Assembly (NCBI GenBank): GCA_934589225.1
Contig: CAKTNS010000035.1
Span: 1-29,989, forward strand
Reading direction: 5' to 3'
Source of the DNA: an uncultured Oscillospiraceae bacterium
Lineage (GTDB): Bacteria > Bacillota > Clostridia > Oscillospirales > Oscillospiraceae
DNA length: 29,989 bases
This document shows, in pieces, positions 1 to 7,501 of this stretch. The first letter of the stretch is position 1. Every line of letters starts with the position of its first letter. The position numbers and the translations under genes are program-made. A model generated the notes under the pieces. It did no database searches. It was given only the letters and a program-made list of their open reading frames with translations, and had not been told where the DNA came from.

Positions 1-73
1 GGTGTAGCTCATCCGGTAGAGCGCCACCTTGCCAAGGTGGAGGTAGCGAGTTCGAGCCTCGTCACCCGCTCCA
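1..73 (+). tRNA. tRNA-Gly (anticodon GCC), 5' end cut by window edge
   Basis: The anticodon arm is CCACC-TTGCCAA-GGTGG, giving anticodon GCC. The D-arm (GCTC/GAGC) and T-arm with a TTCGAGC loop fold normally. The 3' acceptor strand CACCCGC, a discriminator T and an encoded CCA end at 73. The first visible bases GGTG are acceptor positions 4-7, so about three 5' bases lie outside the window. Confidence 0.95.
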
Positions 74-74
74 T

Positions 75-109
75 AAAAAAGAGATCCGCAGTAGCGGGTC
101 TCTTTTTTT
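75..109 (+). terminator. Rho-independent terminator after tRNA-Gly
   Basis: AGAGATCCGC and GCGGGTCTCT form a 10-bp stem (one G-T pair) around an AGTA loop, followed directly by a run of seven T. It lies two bases after the tRNA CCA. Confidence 0.9.
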
Positions 110-121
110 GCGGGCATTTTT

Positions 122-173
122 TGAAAAAATCAGGAAGCCCGGGCTCCGCTTTTAGCGAAACGGGGGCTTCCTG
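122..173 (-). terminator. Terminator of the minus-strand membrane-protein gene
   Basis: CAGGAAGCCC (131-140) pairs with GGGCTTCCTG (164-173). Read on the minus strand the hairpin is followed by ATTTTTTC, so it ends transcription of the gene whose stop is at 218. Confidence 0.75.
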
Positions 174-217
174 ATGACCGTAAATCCTTGCGGCGGAACA
201 AAAAGCGGGAAGGGCCA

Positions 218-1219
218 TTACATCTGGAAAATATTTCCCAGAACCGCGCCGCCCCGGTCTTCCTCCTTGGGCCGTACCTGCCCGTAGGCCAGGGCATAGG
301 TCACATTCAGCCTGTTGTAAAGCAGATAAAACACCAGGAAGTTGGCGGCCAGGGACAGCAGGGCAAAGAGGTAGTAGGCTGCGGTGTCGCTCAAGGGAAG
401 GGAAATGCCTGCAAAGGACAGCAGCCAGTCCCCATAGGCCAGGGCATTGGCCAAAAACAGCAGCACATAGTACCACCAGAAGCTCAAATCCAGCCGGAAC
501 AGCCCAAAGCGGCTGCCCCGCATCATCTGGCGGCTCTCCCGCAGGGCGTACAGGGCTCCGGCTTCCGGATGGTCCAGTAGCACGAAGTCCGCCATCCGGT
601 AGCGGTAGATAATGGGCAGCACAAAGGCCAGAAAGACCACCAGGAAGATGCCCAGAATGGGCAGCATCATCCAGGACAGCTGGTCTAAAACGGCGCTGTC
701 GATCTGAATGGTGCCGCTGCCGCCCAGAAGGATGCCGCCGGAGAGATAGGGCTCCACCGTTTGGGCGAAGCTGTCGGAAAGGGGCGACAGGAGAAAGACC
801 ATAATGGACAGGTAAAAGGCCGCCATGCTGGCCCCCAGGATGATGCACCCCTGCAAAAGCTTCATCCGCACCAGGGGCCAGAACCGCTCAAAGCCGGTCC
901 GCAGGGCGTTCCGGGAGGCGTACTGCCCCCGGCTGATCCGCAGCATGCCCCCCATGTAGCCAAAGCCCAGGCAAAGGGTGAGGATGCTGCACACCACCGG
1001 CAGGAATGTGGACACCGTAGACAGGAAGGTCCGGAAGCCCATATTGGAAAGACCTCCGGTATTGGCAATCTGGCCGGACACCAGCTCCTGCAGCAGCAGG
1101 TTCAGAAGACCAATGCCGATGACCAGGCCGCTGTAAAGCAGCGCGATCTGTTTTTGGTTCTGGGCAGCCGCCAGCTTCTGTGATGCCGTTTTTTTCAGTT
1201 CACGGCTTTGAAACGTCAT
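218..1219 (-). CDS. Polytopic membrane protein, unknown function
   Basis: A 333-residue protein with a short basic cytoplasmic start (SRELKKTASQKL) and roughly six hydrophobic segments. The layout of a charged N-terminus followed by helices separated by short basic loops recalls the DUF975-like integral membrane proteins of Firmicutes, but I do not recognise a diagnostic motif. The start was set at the ATG at 1219 because TTGGAGG lies about 9 bases before it. The upstream in-frame ATG at 1228 abuts that same GGAGG and is poorly spaced. The gene is transcribed divergently from an XRE regulator with its own promoter, so the regulator may control it (inference from layout). It ends at a strong hairpin terminator. 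A transporter or envelope role is possible but not shown. Confidence 0.8.
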   Translation of the reverse strand: MTFQSRELKKTASQKLAAAQNQKQIALLYSGLVIGIGLLNLLLQELVSGQIANTGGLSNMGFRTFLSTVSTFLPVVCSILTLCLGFGYMGGMLRISRGQYASRNALRTGFERFWPLVRMKLLQGCIILGASMAAFYLSIMVFLLSPLSDSFAQTVEPYLSGGILLGGSGTIQIDSAVLDQLSWMMLPILGIFLVVFLAFVLPIIYRYRMADFVLLDHPEAGALYALRESRQMMRGSRFGLFRLDLSFWWYYVLLFLANALAYGDWLLSFAGISLPLSDTAAYYLFALLSLAANFLVFYLLYNRLNVTYALAYGQVRPKEEDRGGAVLGNIFQM

Positions 1220-1251
1220 AAATTCCATCCTCCAATTGATTCAATAGTACA

Positions 1252-1280
1252 GTTATAACCCAAAGACAACAAAATAGCAA
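1252..1280 (-). promoter_or_regulatory. Sigma-70-type promoter for the membrane-protein gene
   Basis: On the minus strand TTGCTA (1275-1280) and TATAAC (1252-1257) are separated by exactly 17 bases. It sits 33 bases upstream of the chosen ATG, back to back with the regulator promoter. Confidence 0.65.
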
Positions 1281-1319
1281 ATGAATTTTTTGTGTTCGAT
1301 GGATTTTGACGCCTGCATC

Positions 1320-1328
1320 TGCTATAAT
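1320..1328 (+). promoter_or_regulatory. Extended -10 promoter for the XRE regulator gene
   Basis: TGCTATAAT is a consensus extended -10 element. The nearest TTGACG (1306-1311) is only 11 bases away and cannot act as its -35. Transcription would start near 1335, leaving a leader of about 26 bases with AAAAGGAGAG. Confidence 0.65.
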
Positions 1329-1360
1329 TTAGAAAAGTTCTGACAAAAGGAGAGAGCCCT

Positions 1361-2149
1361 ATGGAGTTAGGAGAACGAATCAGACAAGCCCGATTGGATG
1401 CGGGCCTCAGCCAGCGGGCGCTCTGCGGGGACCGGATCACTCGGAATATGCTCTCTCAAATCGAGCACGGCACCGCCAGCCCCTCCATGCAGACCCTGCG
1501 GTATCTGGCGGAGCGGCTGGAAAAACCGGTGAGCTTCTTCCTGGAGGAGTCGGCGGTAACGCCCAATCAGATTCTGATGGCCAAGGCCAGACAGGCCTAC
1601 AGCCGGGGAAACGTGCGGGAGGCCCTGCTGGCCCTGGAAGACTACGGGGCTCCGGATGGGGCGCTGGACTGGGAGTTTGGGCTCCTGGGTTTTCTGTGCT
1701 GCCTGGAGCAGGCGGAAAAGGATTTGGCCCAGGGCCGGGGGCCAGTGGCGGAAAAGCTGCTGGCCCAGACCTTTCTGTATGACAGCCCCTATATCACCCC
1801 GGAGCTGCGCCAGCGCCGGGACCGGTTGAGCTTCCGCCTGGGGAAGAAAAATATGCCCCAGAGCTTCCCGCCCTTGGATGAGGAGCTGCTGCGCAGGGGA
1901 GAGGCCGCCCTGGCCCAGGGAAAGCCGGAGCGGGCCCGCAGCCTTCTGGAGGCGACGGAAGGCCGGGACGGTGCTTATTATTTTTTCAGTGGCAAAATCT
2001 TCTTCCTACAGAAAAACTACCCCGCCGCCAGGGATGCCTTCCTGGAAGCCCAGGCCAGGGGGGAGAACTGCGACGGCTTTTTGGAGCTCTGCTTCCGGGA
2101 ATTGGGGGACTATAAAAACGCCTATGCCTACGCCCGCAGGAGTAGGTAG
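1361..2149 (+). CDS. XRE-family transcriptional regulator with TPR-like C-terminal region
   Basis: A 262-residue protein. Residues about 1-62 form an XRE/Cro helix-turn-helix (LGERIRQARLDAGLSQRAL, then MLSQIEHGTASPSMQTLRYLA). The rest is helical with repeated Ala/Leu-rich segments (KARQAYSRGNVREALLALE; RRGEAALAQGKPERARSLLE; AARDAFLEAQARGE) that look like degenerate tetratricopeptide repeats. This two-part form is typical of Firmicute XRE-TPR regulators of the Rgg/PlcR type, some of which bind peptides; no peptide gene is visible nearby. AAAGGAG lies 8 bases before the ATG. It is divergent from a membrane-protein gene, its most likely target, and sits upstream of the polysaccharide operon, which it might also affect (inference). 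Confidence 0.9.
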   Translation: MELGERIRQARLDAGLSQRALCGDRITRNMLSQIEHGTASPSMQTLRYLAERLEKPVSFFLEESAVTPNQILMAKARQAYSRGNVREALLALEDYGAPDGALDWEFGLLGFLCCLEQAEKDLAQGRGPVAEKLLAQTFLYDSPYITPELRQRRDRLSFRLGKKNMPQSFPPLDEELLRRGEAALAQGKPERARSLLEATEGRDGAYYFFSGKIFFLQKNYPAARDAFLEAQARGENCDGFLELCFRELGDYKNAYAYARRSR

Positions 2150-2224
2150 CCCCCGGGCTTTGCCAAAATGCGGTTATTCTATCAAAAAAGTCACAATATT
2201 GCTGCTGATTTCCAGGAAAAATTC

Positions 2225-2279
<55 letters not shown>

Positions 2280-2308
2280 ATGGATGTCCGGATTTTCGGG
2301 AAAAGACC

Positions 2309-2337
2309 TTGAAAATAATCGCATAATGCGGTAGAAT
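2309..2337 (+). promoter_or_regulatory. Promoter of the polysaccharide operon
   Basis: TTGAAA (2309-2314) and TAGAAT (2332-2337) are separated by exactly 17 bases. Transcription would start near 2344, giving a leader of about 104 bases before the first gene. Confidence 0.7.
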
Positions 2338-2343
2338 ATACCA

Positions 2344-2447
2344 GAATATGGAATGAGAAAAAAGTCGGCGTGCCGTTACCTTTGGAGCCGCCGGCGAAAC
2401 CAGGCCCGTGGGATTTGAAGGGGCCTGAGAGGAGTGAAGAATCGATC
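2344..2447 (+). promoter_or_regulatory. Structured 5' leader of the polysaccharide operon
   Basis: Two GC-rich hairpins are visible: GTCGGCG (2364-2370) with CGCCGGC (2389-2395), and a perfect CAGGCCC (2401-2407) with GGGCCTG (2421-2427). The second ends directly at the GAGAGGAG ribosome binding site, so folding could affect translation. I do not recognise a known riboswitch class. There is no T-tract after either stem, so a simple attenuator is not evident. Confidence 0.4.
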
Positions 2448-4400
2448 ATGACAAGAGGAAAAGTCCGTTGGCCGCTGGTGGTTTATGATATGCTGATTCT
2501 GCTGGCGGTGGATGTTCTCCTTCTGGGCTTCTATCGAAGCAACGAAAGCCTTTCTTGGGACGGCATGGTGTTTCATACCATCGTCTCTTTTGCCTGCGTA
2601 TTTTCTGCCCGGTGTATCGGCGGCATTTACCAGCAGATCTGGCGCTATGGCGGCATCCAGTGCTATATCCGGCTGCTGCTGGTGGACGCGGCGGCATTCC
2701 TGGTGTTCCTGGCCGTTGAGCAGGGGGTCCGGGTCTGCTATCCCATTGAGCAGGTGACCTTTGCCCGGCTGCTGTCTATTTCCAGCATCAATCTGCTGGT
2801 GTCCCTGGCCATGCGGATGTTCTACCGCTATGCCTTTAAATGCGGTACCGAGGATACGGCCCTGGGCCGGTTCCTGCGGCTGTGCCTGCGGATTTTCGCC
2901 GGTGAGGAAATGATCCACGAGATCGACCGGGAGAAGCGGACCAAGGTGGCCATCATCGGCGCGGGCCGTGTAGGCGTGAACCTGGCGGAAGAGCTCCTGG
3001 CCAACACTGCCTCCAGCTATGTGCCCCGGTGCTTCGTGGACTCCAACGACGAGAAGGCCGGGAAGGAAATTCACGGCATCCCCGTCTGGAAGGAAGACGA
3101 CGCCACCGTGGAGCGGCTGCACAAGGTCGAGGTCCAGGAGGTGGTCTTCGCCATCCCCAATATGTCCGACGAAAAAAAGCGGAACCTCTGCAAAATGTAC
3201 ATGGACGGGGGTTTCAAGGTCAAGGTCTATGACTACCCTGTGATCCAGACCGCGGGCCAGAAGCGGCACCTCCGGGATTTTGACATTGAGGAGCTGCTGT
3301 TCCGCAAGCCCATTACCATTTCCGATGCCCGCACCAGCGCCTATTATCGGGACAAGGTGGTTCTGATCACCGGCGGCGGCGGCTCCATCGGCTCGGAGCT
3401 GTGCCGTCAGCTGGCCAAAATGGAGCCCCGGCAGATCGTTCTTCTGGACATTTATGAGAACGGGGTGTATGATATTCAGCAGGAGCTGAAGATCGCCTAC
3501 GGAAACAAACTGGATTTGCAGCTGGAAATCTGCTCCATTACCAATCATCGGGCCCTGGAGCGGGTCTTTGCCCACTATAAGCCCCAGATCGTCATCAACG
3601 CCGCCGCCCACAAGCATGTGCCCCTGATGGAAAAGAACTGCGTGGAAGCCGTTTATAACAACGTCTTCGGCACCCGGAACCTGATCGACTGCTGCGAGGC
3701 CTACGGGGCGGAGCGGATGATGATGGTCTCCACGGACAAGGCGGTGAACCCCACCAACGTCATGGGTGCCACCAAGCGGATGTGCGAAATGCTGGTCCAG
3801 AGCGCCGCCACCTGGGGCCGGGTCAATTACAGCGCCACCCGGTTCGGAAACGTCCTGGGCTCTGCCGGTTCCGTGATCCCCTTGTTCAAGCGGCAGATCG
3901 CCAGCGGCGGCCCCGTCACCCTGACGGACAAGCGGATCATCCGCTATTTTATGACCATCCCCGAGGCCTCCCAGCTGGTGCTGGAGTCCGGCCCCATGGC
4001 CAAAAACGGGGAGCTGTTTGTGCTGGACATGGGCCAGCCGGTGAAAATTCTGGAGCTGGCGGAGAACATGATCCGCCTCTCCGGTGCCCAGGGCATCGAG
4101 ATCGTGGAAACCGGTCTGCGGCCCGGGGAAAAGCTCTACGAGGAGCTCCTGGTGAAAACCGAGGAGCTGGATAAGACAGACAACCGCCTGATCTTTATTG
4201 AAAAGGATTGCCCCCTGCCCCGGCAGGAGATGGACCGCCGCATGGAGCTCCTGGCAAAAGCCGTGGAGAGCGGCAGCGATGCCAAGACCCGGAAGGCGCT
4301 GAAGCAGGTGGTGCCCACCTTCCGCTCCCCGGAGGAGGTCAACGCCAGCGCGGAGCAGTCCGAGGAAATGAAGATGCAGCGGGAAGCTGCCTGCGTGTAA
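2448..4400 (+). CDS. Membrane UDP-sugar 4,6-dehydratase, CapD/PglF/WbpM family
   Basis: A 650-residue protein of usual family length. Residues about 8-140 hold four membrane helices. A first Rossmann-like domain starts at VAIIGAGRVG (about 167-176). The catalytic SDR domain starts at VVLITGGGGSIGSEL (about 304-318). The family-specific TDK signature is at 429-431 (STDKAVNPTNVMGATKR), replacing the usual YxxxK; in Campylobacter PglF the equivalent Thr-Asp-Lys does the chemistry. Such enzymes convert UDP-GlcNAc to a UDP-4-keto-6-deoxy sugar at the membrane. The next enzymes (aminotransferase, acyltransferase) use that product. The start is the ATG at 2448, because GAGAGGAG lies just upstream; the in-frame ATG at 2370 falls inside the leader without a ribosome site. 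First gene of the operon. The exact stereochemistry (C5 retaining or inverting) cannot be read from sequence. Confidence 0.93.
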   Translation: MTRGKVRWPLVVYDMLILLAVDVLLLGFYRSNESLSWDGMVFHTIVSFACVFSARCIGGIYQQIWRYGGIQCYIRLLLVDAAAFLVFLAVEQGVRVCYPIEQVTFARLLSISSINLLVSLAMRMFYRYAFKCGTEDTALGRFLRLCLRIFAGEEMIHEIDREKRTKVAIIGAGRVGVNLAEELLANTASSYVPRCFVDSNDEKAGKEIHGIPVWKEDDATVERLHKVEVQEVVFAIPNMSDEKKRNLCKMYMDGGFKVKVYDYPVIQTAGQKRHLRDFDIEELLFRKPITISDARTSAYYRDKVVLITGGGGSIGSELCRQLAKMEPRQIVLLDIYENGVYDIQQELKIAYGNKLDLQLEICSITNHRALERVFAHYKPQIVINAAAHKHVPLMEKNCVEAVYNNVFGTRNLIDCCEAYGAERMMMVSTDKAVNPTNVMGATKRMCEMLVQSAATWGRVNYSATRFGNVLGSAGSVIPLFKRQIASGGPVTLTDKRIIRYFMTIPEASQLVLESGPMAKNGELFVLDMGQPVKILELAENMIRLSGAQGIEIVETGLRPGEKLYEELLVKTEELDKTDNRLIFIEKDCPLPRQEMDRRMELLAKAVESGSDAKTRKALKQVVPTFRSPEEVNASAEQSEEMKMQREAACV

Positions 4401-4421
4401 CAAGCTACTAGGAGGTAAACT

Positions 4422-5474
4422 ATGGAAGCAGCAAACGAAAAAAGAACCGTAAACCCCCGCTTTTTGCTCCTTCGCCTGACGATGGTGCTCTGCGACGTGC
4501 TTTCTGTCAACCTGGCCTATTTTATAGCCCTGGTGGTCCGGTTCTACGTGAATTTCGAGTTCAACGCCTGGGCCACCCGGTATGTCCCTGCGTTCCTGAA
4601 ATTCGCACCTTATTATACCCTGATCTGCATCGTTGTGTTTGGCTGCTTCAAGCTCTATAACAGCCGCTGGAGATATGCGGGGCTGGGGGACCTGAACCGA
4701 ATCTTGGCTGCCAGCCTGATCACCTGCGTGGCCCAGGTGGTGGGCTCTGCCATGTTTGTGATGCGGATGCCCTTGACCTATTATTTTATCGGTGCCCTTT
4801 TGCAATTCGCTCTGGTCACCGCCAGCCGCTTTGCTTACCGCATCATCCTTTTGGAGATCGAGCGGGCCAAGGTTCGCAGAAACCGGAAGGAGACTGCCGT
4901 CAAGGTCATGGTGGTAGGCGTCGGTGAGACCGCCAACGTGATCCTCAAGCACATGGAGCGGGACGTGGACAACGCTGCCCAGCCGGTCTGCTGTGTGGAC
5001 TTCCGTTCCGACGGCTACGGCGACATGATGGGCGGCCTGCCGGTCATTGGCGGCGTGGAAAAAATCGCCGATGCCATCAAGAAATATTCCGTAGAAAATG
5101 TGATTTTAGCGGACAACACCATGCCCCTGACCGTCCGCAAGCAGGTTCGCTCCATCTGCGCCCAGGCCCAGGTGGAGGTCCAGGATTTCGGCGGCTACTT
5201 CCAGGAGAGCCGGGGCCCCGTGACCCTCCGGGGGCTCATGGAGTGTACCAAGGGGGAAGTGGAGCTCGTTATGAACGGCAAGCACAAGCGCTTTGTCAAT
5301 AGCGAGCAGGCCATGGAGTATGTAACGGAAAGATTTGTTTTGAAATCAGTCTCCGCCAAGGAAAACCGTCTGGTGGTGGAGCTGCAGCAGGATATTCTGG
5401 TTCCCAACGATGTGAAGGAAGACTGGGTCCGCAGCTATGAGGAAGAGAGCGGCGAGGACATCAGCTTCTTCTGA
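4422..5474 (+). CDS. CapD-like N-terminal paralogue lacking the catalytic SDR domain
   Basis: A 350-residue protein resembling only the front half of the preceding gene. It has four predicted membrane helices (about 15-140), the characteristic LYNSRWRYAGLGDL after helix 2, and a Rossmann-like domain opening with VKVMVVGVGETAN (about 160-172). The catalytic second Rossmann domain and TDK motif are absent; instead there are about 90 unassigned residues ending in an acidic tail (EEESGEDISFF). AGGAGG sits 6 bases before the ATG, 21 bases after the upstream stop, so it is an intact expressed gene rather than a broken copy. It may be a regulatory or scaffolding partner of the dehydratase, or a nucleotide-sugar binding protein. 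No enzyme activity can be assigned. Confidence 0.75.
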   Translation: MEAANEKRTVNPRFLLLRLTMVLCDVLSVNLAYFIALVVRFYVNFEFNAWATRYVPAFLKFAPYYTLICIVVFGCFKLYNSRWRYAGLGDLNRILAASLITCVAQVVGSAMFVMRMPLTYYFIGALLQFALVTASRFAYRIILLEIERAKVRRNRKETAVKVMVVGVGETANVILKHMERDVDNAAQPVCCVDFRSDGYGDMMGGLPVIGGVEKIADAIKKYSVENVILADNTMPLTVRKQVRSICAQAQVEVQDFGGYFQESRGPVTLRGLMECTKGEVELVMNGKHKRFVNSEQAMEYVTERFVLKSVSAKENRLVVELQQDILVPNDVKEDWVRSYEEESGEDISFF

Positions 5475-5528
5475 TGAAATGGAAATGGAGTAATTCGGTT
5501 GATCCGGTAACAAGGGAGATTGAGGAAT

Positions 5529-6815
5529 ATGGCATTCAAAAGAAAAAATGAATTTACAGCCTTCCCGAATAAGGTCTGGTTGGCGACCCCCACCATGCAC
5601 GGCGAAGAGCTTGCTTACGTTACGGAAGCGTATGAAACCAACTGGATGAGCACCGTTGGAAAGAATATCAACGAGGTGGAGAAGCTGGCGGCGGAGCAGT
5701 CCGGCATGAAGTATGCCGTGGCCCTTTCCTGCTGCACGGCGGCCCTGCACCTGTGCGTCCGCTTTGCCGGGGAAAAGCTCTATGGCAAGGCCCCCATCAG
5801 CCATGGGGCCCTGGAGGGCAAGCGGGTGTTCTGCTCCGATATGACCTTTGCGGCTACTCTAAATTCCGTGGTCTACGAGGGCGGCATCCCCGTCTTTATC
5901 GATACGGAGTGCGATTCCTGGAATATGGACCCGGTGGCCCTGGAAAAGGCCTTTGAAATGTACCCCGATACCAGGCTCGTGGTCTGCGCCGAGCTCTACG
6001 GCTTCTCCGGCGACATCCGCCGCATCCAGGAGATCTGCCATGCCCACGGTGCCCTGCTTATTGAAGATGCCGCCGAGGCCATGGGCGCCACCTGGGAGGG
6101 TGTCCCCTGCGGCAGCTTTGGCGACTATTCAGCCGTCTCTTATAACGGCAATAAGATCATCACCGGCTCCTCCGGCGGCTGCCTGCTGACCAATGACCTG
6201 GAAGTGGCCAATAAGGCCCGCAAGTGGTCCACCCAGGCCCGGGAAAACGCCGCCTGGTATCAGCACGAGGAGGTGGGCTATAACTACCGCATGTCCAACG
6301 TCATCGCCGGTGTCATCCGGGGCCAGTACCCCCACCTTTATGAGCACATCGCCCAGAAAAAAGCCGTCTATGACCGCTATAAAGCGGGCCTCAAGGGCCT
6401 GCCCGTCCAAATGAATCCCTATGATGAAAAAAAGTGCGTGCCAAATTACTGGTTATCTGCTATGATAATAGACAAGGACGCCATGTGCCGCCAGGTCCGG
6501 GGCGAATCCGAGGCCATGTACATCCCCGAACCCGGCAAAACCTGCCCCACGGAAATTCTCGAAGCCATCTCCCGCCTCAACGCCGAGGGCAGACCCATCT
6601 GGAAGCCGATGCACATGCAGCCTATGTACCGCATGCACGAGTTCATCACCCAGTCCGGCTCCGGAAGAGCGAAGACCAACGCTTATATCGCCGGGGGCGT
6701 TGCCGACGTGGGGGCGGACATCTTCCAGCGGGGGCTGTGCCTGCCCAGTGATAACAAAATGGCCGAGGAACAGCAGGAGCGGATCATCCAGGTCATTCGG
6801 GCGTGTTTTGAGTAA
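5529..6815 (+). CDS. PLP-dependent sugar aminotransferase (DegT/DnrJ/EryC1/StrS family, PglE-like)
   Basis: A 428-residue fold-type-I aminotransferase. The PLP-anchoring lysine is K209 in SYNGNKIITGSSGGCLLT. The conserved cofactor Asp is in LIEDAAEAMGATW, and the SCTAALHL-type loop is seen as LSCCTAALHL near residue 68. Family members transfer an amino group from glutamate to the 4-keto sugar made by CapD/PglF enzymes, giving a UDP-4-amino-4,6-dideoxy sugar. The start is the ATG at 5529 with AAGGGAG 10 bases upstream; the TTG at 5520 is too close to that site. The stop overlaps the next gene by one base (TAATG), implying coupled translation with the acyltransferase that would use its product. 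GC-rich like the dehydratase. Confidence 0.92.
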   Translation: MAFKRKNEFTAFPNKVWLATPTMHGEELAYVTEAYETNWMSTVGKNINEVEKLAAEQSGMKYAVALSCCTAALHLCVRFAGEKLYGKAPISHGALEGKRVFCSDMTFAATLNSVVYEGGIPVFIDTECDSWNMDPVALEKAFEMYPDTRLVVCAELYGFSGDIRRIQEICHAHGALLIEDAAEAMGATWEGVPCGSFGDYSAVSYNGNKIITGSSGGCLLTNDLEVANKARKWSTQARENAAWYQHEEVGYNYRMSNVIAGVIRGQYPHLYEHIAQKKAVYDRYKAGLKGLPVQMNPYDEKKCVPNYWLSAMIIDKDAMCRQVRGESEAMYIPEPGKTCPTEILEAISRLNAEGRPIWKPMHMQPMYRMHEFITQSGSGRAKTNAYIAGGVADVGADIFQRGLCLPSDNKMAEEQQERIIQVIRACFE

Positions 6816-7501
6816 TGAATAGATTGATTATCATTGGAGCTAGCGGTCACGGAAAGGTGATTGCGGATATTGCTGTGCGCAATGGCTATGACAACATTGC
6901 GTTTCTTGATGATAACGCCGCAATTCGGGAATGTGCCGGATTCCCTGTAATTGGAAAGACAGCGGATGCAAACCAAATGGATGGCGACAAGATTGTTGCA
7001 ATTGGGAACCCGGCCATTCGGGAGCATATCCAGGAGACAATCCCAACGGTGACCCTGGTTCACCCGGATGCGGTCATCAGCCGACGGGTAACACTGGGAG
7101 AGGGGACCGTTGTCATGGCCGGAGCGGTGATCAATTCCGACGCAGTGATTGGAAACGGCTGCATCATTAATACCGGCGCTTCCGTGGATCATGATTGCAG
7201 AATCGGGGATTTTGTCCATGTTTCTGTAGGAGCCCATGTGGCGGGAACCTGTAACATTGGCGAACGAACATGGATCGGTGCCGGGGCAACGGTGGGCAAT
7301 AATATCACAATTTGCGGGGACTGCATGATTGGTGCAGGAGCTGTGGTTGTGAAGAACATTACAAAAGAAGGAACCTATATAGGTGTTCCGGCGAAGGAGA
7401 AAGAAATGAGTAAGCATACGCCAACTGGGGGGGGGGGGTACTGCCTAGACCAAGTGAACATCGTGCGTGCCCTGCCTGTGCGGCATAGGAGGGCAGCATG
7501 A
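6815..7501 (+). CDS. PglD-like sugar N-acyltransferase with an unusual C-terminal tail
   Basis: A 228-residue left-handed beta-helix acyltransferase. An N-terminal Rossmann-like sugar-binding part starts IIIGASGHGKVIAD, and hexapeptide repeats run from about 85 to 190 (VIGNGCIINTGASVDHDC, RIGDFV, NIGERTWIGAGATV). H126 in VDHD matches the catalytic base of the PglD family. The fold normally ends near VPAKEK (about 196). Here the frame continues about 31 residues through a run of twelve G (GGGG) into a basic low-complexity end. That tail begins at a well-formed ribosome site plus ATG (AAGGAG, 6 bases, ATG at 7406) and looks like a fused remnant. Its TGA overlaps the thiolase ATG (ATGA at 7498-7501). 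Predicted to acylate the 4-amino group of the UDP-sugar; the acyl donor is not evident from sequence alone. Confidence 0.88.
   Translation: MNRLIIIGASGHGKVIADIAVRNGYDNIAFLDDNAAIRECAGFPVIGKTADANQMDGDKIVAIGNPAIREHIQETIPTVTLVHPDAVISRRVTLGEGTVVMAGAVINSDAVIGNGCIINTGASVDHDCRIGDFVHVSVGAHVAGTCNIGERTWIGAGATVGNNITICGDCMIGAGAVVVKNITKEGTYIGVPAKEKEMSKHTPTGGGGYCLDQVNIVRALPVRHRRAA
7427..7438 (+). repeat. Poly-G tract (G12) inside the acyltransferase tail
   Basis: Twelve consecutive G within coding sequence. With 12 G the frame runs into the thiolase start. With 13 it stops at a TAG about 17 codons later, and with 11 at a TAG a few codons later. Loss or gain of a base would therefore change the tail and remove the ATGA coupling to the thiolase. 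Confidence 0.9.

Noticed and set aside
9..848. A 279-codon minus-strand frame ending in the tRNA region
   Set aside because: Its start region is antisense to the tRNA-Gly (the TRLELATSTLARW type of spurious peptide) and the rest overlaps the real membrane-protein gene in another frame.
2376..4952. An 858-codon open frame on the minus strand opposite the dehydratase and its neighbour
   Set aside because: It is a mirror frame of GC-rich codon usage: low-complexity His/Gly/Leu-rich product, no domain, no ribosome site, and the opposite strand carries two clear families.
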